Assembly (NCBI GenBank): GCA_937893415.1
Contig: CALBWZ010000080.1
Span: 1-5,257 of the forward strand
Direction: 5' to 3'
DNA: 5,257 nucleotides
From: an uncultured Comamonadaceae bacterium
GTDB lineage: Bacteria; Pseudomonadota; Gammaproteobacteria; Burkholderiales; Burkholderiaceae_C
Shown here: positions 1-5,257 of the stretch, in pieces
Position numbering within the stretch: the stretch's first letter is position 1
Layout: every line of letters starts with the position of its first letter
Made by a program: the position numbers and the translations under genes
The notes under the pieces: model-generated
Seen by the model: only the letters and a program-made list of their open reading frames with translations
Database searches by the model: none
Told to the model about the DNA's origin: nothing

Positions 1-348
1 GTGGATAGTGAATCGCAGCTTGAGGCGGTCACAGCCGTATCCGGTTCTGGTCCCGCTTACTTTTTTTACTTTATTCAAGCTATGGCCGATGCTGGGCAGG
101 CTATGGGCTTGCCCGCACACACAGCCCTGGCCTTGGCCATTGCCACCGCACGTGGTGCTGCTGAGTTGGCAACACGCTCTGAAGAGACCCCCGCGCAACT
201 GCAGCAACGCGTCACGTCAAAAGGTGGCGCCACTTTTGAAGCCATTGCCGTGTTTAACCAAGCACAACTCGCGTCAACCATTGCCCGCGCCATGGCTGCT
301 TGCTCTGCGCGAGCCACGGCTATGGGCAATGAATTTGGCACAGTTTGA
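1..348 (+). CDS. proC: Pyrroline-5-carboxylate reductase, C-terminal part (5' end outside window)
   Basis: ProC catalyses the last step of proline synthesis, the NAD(P)H-dependent reduction of 1-pyrroline-5-carboxylate to L-proline, in the cytoplasm. The 115 codons seen here are the C-terminal dimerisation and substrate-binding domain. Near the start is the family block TAVSGSGPAYFF (residues 11-22 of the fragment). The P5CR signature lies at about residues 67-86, with the core VTSKGGATFEAI. The usual family length is about 270 residues, so roughly 155 residues, including the N-terminal NAD(P)-binding Rossmann fold, lie to the left of the window. The GTG at base 1 is therefore an internal valine codon, not a start. 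The frame ends with TGA at 346-348. It converges with ubiA across a 25 bp gap. Nothing looks broken in the visible part. Identity is read directly from motifs; activity is inferred. Confidence 0.95.
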   Translation: MDSESQLEAVTAVSGSGPAYFFYFIQAMADAGQAMGLPAHTALALAIATARGAAELATRSEETPAQLQQRVTSKGGATFEAIAVFNQAQLASTIARAMAACSARATAMGNEFGTV

Positions 349-373
349 GCCGCTTTGAAAACGCTCAATTCAC
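349..373. other. Convergent proC/ubiA intergenic gap with weak inverted repeat
   Basis: Only 25 bp separate the two facing stop codons. TTGAGC (345-350) and GCTCAA (363-368) could form a 6 bp stem with a 12-base loop, which would overlap the proC stop codon. There is no T-tract after it on either strand, so it does not meet the normal standard for an intrinsic terminator. It could be a weak bidirectional terminator or chance. Confidence 0.2.
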
Positions 374-1273
374 TCAACCCCAGGCGCTGTCTACCAATAC
401 GCCAGCAAACACCACTGCGCCCAGCCAGTGGTTGTTTTTAAAGACCCAAAAACAATCCGCTCTGGTGCGGTTTTTGATGCGCCACACAAAATAACAGGCC
501 ATGCACATGCCCACCAGTAAAGCCACGAGTTTGGGCGTGCTGCTCCATATATTGAGTTGCCACGCCAACAGCACCAAGTGCAGGGCGTAACTGGCCGCAA
601 CTGCCGCCACATCAAACCGACCCAAGGTAATGGCCGACGTCTGTATGCCGATATGCAAGTCGTCGTCTCTATCAACCATGGCATACACCGTGTCGTAGGC
701 CAATACCCATAGCCAGTTGGCCAACAACAACCAGCCCACAGCAGGTGGCAGGTTTAAAGCTTGCGCCCACACCCCAACGCCGATGCTGTCAGGGCCAGCT
801 GCGTTGTGCACCACAAATGCCATGGGTACGCCCATGCTGAACGCCAAGCCCAAAACCGCTTGCGGCATTGCAATGGCGCGCTTGGCAAAGGGATAGACAA
901 CCGCAACAGCCAAGGCCGCAACAGACCACAGCACGGTGGCGGCTGTTGTAGTCAACACCAAGGCAAAAGCGAGTAGTGCCAGCGCCACACCCAACCACAC
1001 ACCCTCTTTTTTGCTCACAAGTCCAGTGGTAATCGGGCGATCGGCTGTGCGCTTCACATGTTTGTCAAAATCGGCATCAGCTACGTCATTGACACAACAG
1101 CCAGCACTGCGTGTCAGCACTGTGCCAGCTATAAAAACCAGCAACAAATGCCAGCCCGGAAAGCCACCTGCGGCCACCCACAAGGCAATCAGCGTAGGCC
1201 ATAGCAGCAGCAACCAGCCCGCTGGACGATTCCAACGAATCAAGTCCAAATACAAATGGATTTTTTGCGTCAT
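374..1273 (-). CDS. ubiA: 4-hydroxybenzoate polyprenyltransferase (ubiquinone synthesis)
   Basis: UbiA is an inner-membrane prenyltransferase that joins the polyprenyl chain to C-3 of 4-hydroxybenzoate, the committing ring-prenylation step of ubiquinone synthesis. With the start chosen here it has 299 residues (E. coli has 290). Both Mg-diphosphate-binding Asp motifs are present. The first is NDVADADFD at residues 62-70, followed by HVKRTADRP. The second is [13 protein letters not shown] at 193-205. Both match the E. coli pattern closely. Hydrophobic stretches throughout fit the family's eight or nine membrane helices, and the N-terminal block [18 protein letters not shown] is typical. The frame stays open to another ATG at 1309, but that would add 12 residues overlapping oxyR. 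The ATG at 1273 gives the usual MxxxxxLYLxLIR start. There is no convincing Shine-Dalgarno site: the nearest GGTG lies 14 nt upstream. The oxyR stop is 5 nt upstream, so translational coupling is likely (inference). It is the last gene of the recG-oxyR-ubiA unit. Confidence 0.96.
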   Translation of the reverse strand: MTQKIHLYLDLIRWNRPAGWLLLLWPTLIALWVAAGGFPGWHLLLVFIAGTVLTRSAGCCVNDVADADFDKHVKRTADRPITTGLVSKKEGVWLGVALALLAFALVLTTTAATVLWSVAALAVAVVYPFAKRAIAMPQAVLGLAFSMGVPMAFVVHNAAGPDSIGVGVWAQALNLPPAVGWLLLANWLWVLAYDTVYAMVDRDDDLHIGIQTSAITLGRFDVAAVAASYALHLVLLAWQLNIWSSTPKLVALLVGMCMACYFVWRIKNRTRADCFWVFKNNHWLGAVVFAGVLVDSAWG

Positions 1274-1278
1274 ATGGG

Positions 1279-2253
1279 TCACAGGCGCACCACGCCCGGC
1301 AACGCGCATGCGCTGATGGCACTACGTAAAGCGCTGATAGCCTCCAGGCGTGTAAAGCTTCGCCGCCATGCCAGCACCACTCTGCGACTGGGCGTGTCGC
1401 CTGAAAACGGCAAGTAGCGCACGTAAGGAGCCTCCGCTTGAGGCCCAAGACCGATTGACGGTGAATTTCTCTCCTGGCTACCGACTATCAACGACTCAGG
1501 CACGCTTAAGCGCGGCACCAGCGTCACGCCCATACCAGCGGCCACCATGTGCTTGATGGTCTCTAAAGAAGATCCCTCAAAAGTACGCTGAATGCCCTGG
1601 GCATCGCTGGCAAACTTCGTAAACTCAGGACATACCTGCAACACGTGATCCCTAAAACAATGGCCATTGCCAAGCAACAACATGGTTTCAGCTTTCAACT
1701 GCTCAACGCTCACGCTGCTGAGCTGTGCCAACGGATGCTGGGTTGGCAATGCAGCCATAAAGGGCTCGTTGTACAAAGGCATCACTTCAAGATTGGTGTC
1801 CGGGAATGGCTCTGCCAGCACGGCGCAATCGATATCACCAACACGAAGTTGTTCGAGCAATTTAGCAGTGAAGTTTTCTTGCAAAATGAGCGGCATTTGT
1901 GGCGTTTGCTCGATGACGCGGCGCACCAAGTCGGGTAACAAATAAGGGCCAATCGTGTAAATCACGCCGAGACGAAGTGGGCCATTGAGTGGCTCTTTGC
2001 CGCGCTTGGCTATTGCTCTAATAGCTTGAGACTGCTCAATCACAACCTGCGCTTGGCGCACCACGTCCTCGCCCAATGGTGTGAGCGTTATATCTCCAGC
2101 ATTGCGCTCAAACAACTGTACATCAAGCTCAGTTTCCAGCTTTTTTATGCCCAGTGACAGGGTCGGCTGCGAGACATTGCAGGCCTTGGCCGCACGGCCA
2201 AAATGGCGCTCTCTGGCCAATGCCACTGTGTATTTCAATTCAGTCAATGTCAC
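1279..2253 (-). CDS. oxyR: LysR-type peroxide-sensing regulator OxyR
   Basis: OxyR is a LysR-family DNA-binding protein. In E. coli, H2O2 drives a Cys199-Cys208 disulfide that switches on catalase, alkyl hydroperoxide reductase and related genes. The protein here has 324 residues. It has an N-terminal winged helix-turn-helix (about residues 1-60; [20 protein letters not shown]) and a substrate-binding-like regulatory domain from about residue 90. The sensing block is [17 protein letters not shown]. With the start chosen here, the two cysteines fall at 199 and 208, with Thr100, His198 and Arg201 also at the E. coli positions. The downstream block [19 protein letters not shown] also matches OxyR. 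The start is GTG at 2253: a Shine-Dalgarno AAGGA lies 9 nt upstream, whereas the in-frame GTG at 2259 would leave only 3 nt. A loop at about residues 254-276 is longer than in E. coli (305 residues). It follows recG by 28 bp. Peroxide activation is inferred from the conserved cysteines. Confidence 0.96.
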   Translation of the reverse strand: MTLTELKYTVALARERHFGRAAKACNVSQPTLSLGIKKLETELDVQLFERNAGDITLTPLGEDVVRQAQVVIEQSQAIRAIAKRGKEPLNGPLRLGVIYTIGPYLLPDLVRRVIEQTPQMPLILQENFTAKLLEQLRVGDIDCAVLAEPFPDTNLEVMPLYNEPFMAALPTQHPLAQLSSVSVEQLKAETMLLLGNGHCFRDHVLQVCPEFTKFASDAQGIQRTFEGSSLETIKHMVAAGMGVTLVPRLSVPESLIVGSQERNSPSIGLGPQAEAPYVRYLPFSGDTPSRRVVLAWRRSFTRLEAISALRSAISACALPGVVRL

Positions 2254-2262
2254 ACGCACGCA

Positions 2263-2267
2263 TCCTT
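2263..2267 (-). promoter_or_regulatory. Ribosome binding site for oxyR
   Basis: AAGGA on the minus strand lies in the 28 bp gap between recG and oxyR. It is 9 nt from the GTG at 2253 and 3 nt from the GTG at 2259, so it favours the downstream start. That start also places the sensor cysteines at the E. coli residue numbers. Confidence 0.65.
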
Positions 2268-2281
2268 GCTACTGTTGGCCT

Positions 2282-4501
2282 CTAAGCCTTTAAATAATCC
2301 ACTTTCCCACCCATCCACCGTGTCATATGGCGCTGAGCTGCGGCTGGGTTATTGGCCAACAAGTCTGTAGCTTGCGCCGCCGCCCACACCAACACGTCAT
2401 CGTCCGCGCCTAACTCTGCAAAACGCAGCAAAGCCGCACCAGATTGACGCGCACCTAAAAACTCACCGGGACCTCGCAACTCTAAATCAATACGCGACAG
2501 CTCAAAACCATCGTTCGTTTGCTGCATGGCGCGCAAGCGCGCCCGCGCGACCTGTCCCAGCGGCTGTTCGTACAACCGCACACACGCGGAAGCAGCTGCG
2601 CCGCGCCCGACACGCCCACGCAACTGGTGCAACTGGCTCAGGCCAAAGCGCTCAGCATGCTCAATCACCATCAGCGACGCGTTGGGTACATCCACACCCA
2701 CCTCAATCACTGTGGTGCTGACCAGCACCCGGGTAACGCCATCAATAAAGCCTTGCATCACGGCCTGCTTTTGAACCGGTGGTAATTTGCCATGCATTAA
2801 ACCCACCAACGGTATGTGGGGCTTTTCAAGCTCGTTAAGTTCAGTACCGATAAGCACAACATCTGTACCCAGGGCCTCACTCAACTCTTGGTGCGCCTGC
2901 GTGGCGTGGCGCAAATCAAGGGCTTCACTCTCTTCAATCAGCGGACATACCCAATACACTTGCCGCCCCTGCTCTACCTGCTCGCGGATACGCTCAACCA
3001 ACTCCTCGCGCTTGGCGCTGGGTACAACCCGCGTCACTATGGGCGTGCGCCCAGGCGGGAGTTCATCAATGGTCGAAACATCAAGATCGGCGTAATAGCT
3101 CATGGCCAGTGTGCGCGGTATAGGAGTGGCGGTCATCATCAGTAAATGGGGTGAGAGCTGCACCCCGGCCTTGGTTTGCGTGAGCTTGTGACGCAAGCTC
3201 AGGCGTTGTGCCACGCCAAAGCGGTGTTGCTCATCAATCACCACCAGCCCCAGCTGGCTAAAGACCACACTGTCTTGAATCAAGGCATGCGTGCCAACCA
3301 CCAAGGCGGCTTGGCCACTGGCGACCGCCTCCAACATGGCCACTCGCTCTTTCTTTTTTTGACTACCAGTTAGCCATGCGACGGTTTTTCCATGCCGCTC
3401 TAGCAAAGGCTTTAGCCATTGCAGCATTTTTACAAAGTGCTGCTGGGCCAAGATCTCGGTTGGCGCCATCAGCGCGCACTGCCAGCCGGCCTGCATTGCC
3501 ACGCACGCAGCCAAAGCCGCAACCACGGTTTTGCCCGAACCCACATCGCCTTGCAACAGCCTGTGCATGGGCGAGTTACCAGACATGTCTTGGCCAATTT
3601 CATGTGCCACGCGTGTCTGGGCAGCCGTCAAGCTGAATGGCAAGGCCTGCAACAACTCTGCGCTCCACGGCACTTGTGCGGCGATTGAAAAATCAGGTGC
3701 TTGCATGCTGGCACGTTCAGCGCGTGCTTGCAATTGGCTAAGTTGCTGGGCAAGCAACTCCTCTGCTTTTAAGCGCAGCCAGGCAGGATGCGCTTTGTCT
3801 TCCAAAGCCTGCAAAGACACATCAGGTGGCGGGTGATGCAGCAACTCCAAACTCGCCCTAAGCGTCCATTGCGCAGGCAAGCCTAAATGGTGCAGGGCCT
3901 GCAAACCCGCGCTGGGCAGTGTTTCACTGAGGTCGGCGCGTTGCAAGCCGCTAGCAACCGCCTTGCGTACATAGGCCTGCGGCAAGCCTGCCGTGCTGTG
4001 ATACACCGGGGTCAAAGCGACGGCCAGAGCTGCATCGGCTTGCTTGATGGTGGGGTGCACCATCTCATAACCAAAGAAACCACCTTTTAAATCACCGCGA
4101 ACCCGCACACGCTGCCCTACCGCCAAGGCTTTTTGGTGCGACGGGTAAAAACTAAAAAAGCGCAGCGTGCAAATCGCGCGTGTACCCTTGGCCGCATGCG
4201 TTTCGTCGTCCTCTTGCAGGTGCACGAGCAGTTGACGCCTAGGTTTAAAACCCACCTCACACCGTGTCACCACACCCTCAATTTGCACCGACTCACCTAC
4301 GGGTGCATCTTGCAGGCGGGTCACTGTGGTTTCATCTTCGTAGCGCATGGGCACGTGCAACGCAAGGTCCATGGACGTGCGTAAACCTAGCTTGTCAAGC
4401 GCTTGCTGCGCCGCGCTTTTAGGTTTCACAGGCGCGCTGACAGCTACAGCCGTTTTTGATGCAGGCTTGCTGGTGGCTGTCTTTTTGGGGGCACTGTCCA
4501 T
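2282..4501 (-). CDS. recG: ATP-dependent DNA helicase RecG
   Basis: RecG is a monomeric superfamily 2 translocase that remodels stalled forks, D-loops, R-loops and Holliday junctions. The protein here has 739 residues (E. coli 693). In order: an Ala/Lys/Pro/Ser-rich tail (about 1-28); the wedge/OB-fold domain (about 65-160); Walker A GDVGSGKT at 318-325; motif Ia MAPTEIL at 345-351; motif II DEQH at 423-426, followed by RFGV; motif III TATP at 457-460; motif V STTVIEVGVDVP; motif VI HQLRGRVGRG at 625-634; then the C-terminal RecG block with DLELRGPGEFLG. All catalytic motifs are intact. The frame stays open upstream to an ATG at 4633, but that would run 102 bp antisense into queA with non-family sequence. 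The ATG at 4501 is preferred, although its Shine-Dalgarno is weak (AGG 12 nt upstream). About 17 residues at 543-566 are extra relative to E. coli. It is the first gene of the likely recG-oxyR-ubiA unit and is divergent from queA. Confidence 0.97.
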   Translation of the reverse strand: MDSAPKKTATSKPASKTAVAVSAPVKPKSAAQQALDKLGLRTSMDLALHVPMRYEDETTVTRLQDAPVGESVQIEGVVTRCEVGFKPRRQLLVHLQEDDETHAAKGTRAICTLRFFSFYPSHQKALAVGQRVRVRGDLKGGFFGYEMVHPTIKQADAALAVALTPVYHSTAGLPQAYVRKAVASGLQRADLSETLPSAGLQALHHLGLPAQWTLRASLELLHHPPPDVSLQALEDKAHPAWLRLKAEELLAQQLSQLQARAERASMQAPDFSIAAQVPWSAELLQALPFSLTAAQTRVAHEIGQDMSGNSPMHRLLQGDVGSGKTVVAALAACVAMQAGWQCALMAPTEILAQQHFVKMLQWLKPLLERHGKTVAWLTGSQKKKERVAMLEAVASGQAALVVGTHALIQDSVVFSQLGLVVIDEQHRFGVAQRLSLRHKLTQTKAGVQLSPHLLMMTATPIPRTLAMSYYADLDVSTIDELPPGRTPIVTRVVPSAKREELVERIREQVEQGRQVYWVCPLIEESEALDLRHATQAHQELSEALGTDVVLIGTELNELEKPHIPLVGLMHGKLPPVQKQAVMQGFIDGVTRVLVSTTVIEVGVDVPNASLMVIEHAERFGLSQLHQLRGRVGRGAAASACVRLYEQPLGQVARARLRAMQQTNDGFELSRIDLELRGPGEFLGARQSGAALLRFAELGADDDVLVWAAAQATDLLANNPAAAQRHMTRWMGGKVDYLKA
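3353..3359 (-). other. In-frame A_AAA_AAG slippery heptamer inside recG
   Basis: On the minus strand, recG codons 381-384 read CAA AAA AAG AAA. The run of seven A residues followed by G places A_AAA_AAG in the exact frame needed for -1 slippage, the same heptamer used in E. coli dnaX. The -1 frame continues for 31 codons and stops at TAG (3260-3258), giving about 415 residues and ending before the DEQH motif. Two TGGCCA copies begin about 10 nt after the heptamer and could pair, but the stem is short with a long loop. No strong upstream Shine-Dalgarno is visible. The heptamer itself is certain; a function for it is speculative. Confidence 0.3.
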
Positions 4502-4531
4502 GTGACAATTGTGCCTGCAAGAAAGCCCTTT
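4502..4531. promoter_or_regulatory. 30 bp divergent recG/queA intergenic region
   Basis: Both start codons flank a gap of only 30 bp, so at least one promoter, and probably both, must extend into the opposite gene's coding sequence. The gap holds a perfect 8 bp palindrome ACAATTGT (4505-4512). I could not find a -35/-10 pair good enough to call on either strand. Calling this region regulatory rests on gene orientation, not on recognised promoter elements. Confidence 0.4.
4519..4525 (+). promoter_or_regulatory. Weak ribosome binding site for queA
   Basis: AAGAAAG sits 6 nt before the ATG at 4532. It is purine-rich and well spaced, but a poor match to the anti-Shine-Dalgarno sequence. It supports the ATG at 4532 over the in-frame ATG at 4547, which has only CGCTCCCAAC before it. 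Confidence 0.35.
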
Positions 4532-5257
4532 ATGAACGCTCCCAACATGCCCACACAATACCGTTTGAGCGACTTTGATTTTGAACTCCCGCCGGAGCTG
4601 ATCGCCCAACATCCTGCCCCAGTGCGAAGCCAATCCAGGCTTTTAGACGGCACAGGCTTGAAACCTGTTGATCGCGTGTTCGCAGATGTGCCGCAATGCC
4701 TGCACCCAGGCGATTTACTTGTATTCAACGACACGCAAGTTGTGAAAGCTAGGCTTTACGGCGAAAAAGCCAGCGGCGGCAAAGTGGAAATGCTGGTAGA
4801 GCGGGTGCTGGCCGATAACGAGCTTGCTGGCGACGAAGGCAACTTTACGCTGCAAGCGCCAGCCAAGGCCAACAGCCATGTCGTTGTTCATCTCAAAGTC
4901 AACAAAAAACCAACTATAGGCAGCAAGCTACTGATGGCCGGTTACAGCGCAGACACACCCAGCCAAGGCTTTGAAGCCACGCTGCTTGGACGCTGGCCAG
5001 ACGAGACTGGTGGGTTGTTTAGATTTCGGCTCAACCGAGACGCTTACGACGTCATGACCCACTACGGCCATGTGCCGTTGCCGCCTTATATCACCCACGC
5101 TGACGACGCCACGGATGAAACAAGCTACCAAACCATATTTGCCCGTCACCCTGGCGCGGTGGCCGCACCGACTGCCGCCCTTCATTTTGATCAGATCGTG
5201 TTAGACGCTATGGATGCACGAGGAATTGCCAGAGCCAGTGTGACGCTGCACGTTGGC
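4532..5257 (+). CDS. queA: S-adenosylmethionine:tRNA ribosyltransferase-isomerase, N-terminal part (3' end outside window)
   Basis: QueA transfers and isomerises the ribosyl group of S-adenosylmethionine onto 7-aminomethyl-7-deazaguanine at the wobble base of certain tRNAs, forming epoxyqueuosine, the penultimate step of queuosine synthesis. The frame has no stop before the window ends, so 242 codons are visible of a family length near 350. Family blocks seen: DFDFELPPELIAQHP at residues 14-28; GDLLVFNDTQVVKARLYG at 60-77; SGGKVEMLVER at 81-91; YGHVPLPPYI at 178-187; and GAVAAPTAALHFD at 208-220. Two small departures from the E. coli protein are Gln for Arg in the FNDTR block (residue 69) and Ala for Gly in AAPTAGLHF (residue 216). 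About 20 extra residues lie at about 96-117 between the VER block and the KKP segment. The start ATG at 4532 is supported by spacing to a weak purine-rich site; the ATG at 4547 is an alternative. It is divergent from recG. The function is firmly suggested by motifs. Confidence 0.96.
   Translation, partial: MNAPNMPTQYRLSDFDFELPPELIAQHPAPVRSQSRLLDGTGLKPVDRVFADVPQCLHPGDLLVFNDTQVVKARLYGEKASGGKVEMLVERVLADNELAGDEGNFTLQAPAKANSHVVVHLKVNKKPTIGSKLLMAGYSADTPSQGFEATLLGRWPDETGGLFRFRLNRDAYDVMTHYGHVPLPPYITHADDATDETSYQTIFARHPGAVAAPTAALHFDQIVLDAMDARGIARASVTLHVG

Larger units (their letters stand above)
374..4501 (-). other. Predicted recG-oxyR-ubiA transcription unit
   Basis: Three genes on the minus strand are separated by 28 bp (recG to oxyR) and 5 bp (oxyR to ubiA), with no terminator-like hairpin followed by T residues in either gap. 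Such spacing normally means co-transcription. oxyR may also have its own promoter inside the 3' end of recG, but I see no clear elements or OxyR-type operator there. The unit is inferred from spacing and direction only. Confidence 0.7.

Noticed and set aside
1..3. GTG at base 1 as a start codon for a small gene
   Set aside because: The following residues match the middle of ProC, so the codon is an internal valine and the gene begins outside the window.
345..368. Inverted repeat as a true intrinsic terminator between proC and ubiA
   Set aside because: The stem is only 6 bp with a 12-base loop and no T-tract follows on either strand; kept only as a weak feature.
936..1316. Open frame of 126 codons on the plus strand opposite ubiA and the oxyR end
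   Set aside because: Low-complexity composition with no recognisable family. It is fully antisense to strongly supported genes and fits a shadow frame.
1645..1938. Open frame of 97 codons on the plus strand opposite oxyR
   Set aside because: Antisense to the OxyR regulatory domain, no ribosome binding site and no family match that I recognise.
2254..2281. OxyR autoregulatory operator or promoter in the recG-oxyR gap
   Set aside because: No match to the spaced ATAG/CTAT pattern and no usable -35/-10 pair was found in the 28 bp.
3316..3345. Paired TGGCCA copies in recG as a repeat or binding site
   Set aside because: TGGCCA is a 6-base palindrome expected by chance in this composition. It is mentioned only as a possible weak stem after the slippery heptamer.
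4502..4633. Upstream extension of recG by 44 codons to the ATG at 4633
   Set aside because: It would overlap the start of queA antisense, its sequence is not RecG-like, and the ATG at 4501 leaves a length and N-terminus fitting the family.

Overview
The window looks like ordinary chromosomal DNA from a betaproteobacterium, most likely Burkholderiales and possibly close to Comamonadaceae. The signs are the OxyR N-terminus (MTLTELKY... after start choice) and its C-terminal ending, the style of UbiA and QueA, and an RecG with a charged, Ala/Lys/Pro-rich N-terminal tail. GC content by eye is moderate, below that of most soil members of the group. The lineage call is from memory of these families, not from a search.

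Layout from left to right: the 3' part of proC (+, cut by the left edge); ubiA (-); oxyR (-); recG (-); the 5' part of queA (+, cut by the right edge, ending at the last base). proC and ubiA converge with 25 bp between their stop codons. recG and queA diverge with only 30 bp between their start codons. recG, oxyR and ubiA run in the same direction with gaps of 28 bp and 5 bp, so they probably form one transcription unit in the order recG-oxyR-ubiA. Coding sequence fills almost the whole window. No stretch over 300 bases lacks a gene, and I see no tRNA, rRNA, mobile element, CRISPR array or long repeat.

The five products are housekeeping or stress functions: proline synthesis (ProC), ubiquinone synthesis (UbiA), peroxide sensing (OxyR), branched-DNA and replication-fork repair (RecG), and queuosine tRNA modification (QueA). 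Linking RecG and OxyR makes biological sense, since peroxide damages DNA and stalls forks. An oxyR-recG operon, in the opposite gene order, is known in Pseudomonas aeruginosa. UbiA adds a respiratory redox carrier to the same unit.

I did not find a new system. The observations most worth a second look are: an in-frame A_AAA_AAG slippery heptamer in recG, whose -1 frame would end translation 31 codons later, just before the DEQH helicase motif; the very tight oxyR/ubiA junction with no good ribosome binding site for ubiA; the 30 bp divergent recG/queA gap with an 8 bp palindrome; and extra loops in QueA, RecG and OxyR relative to the E. coli proteins.
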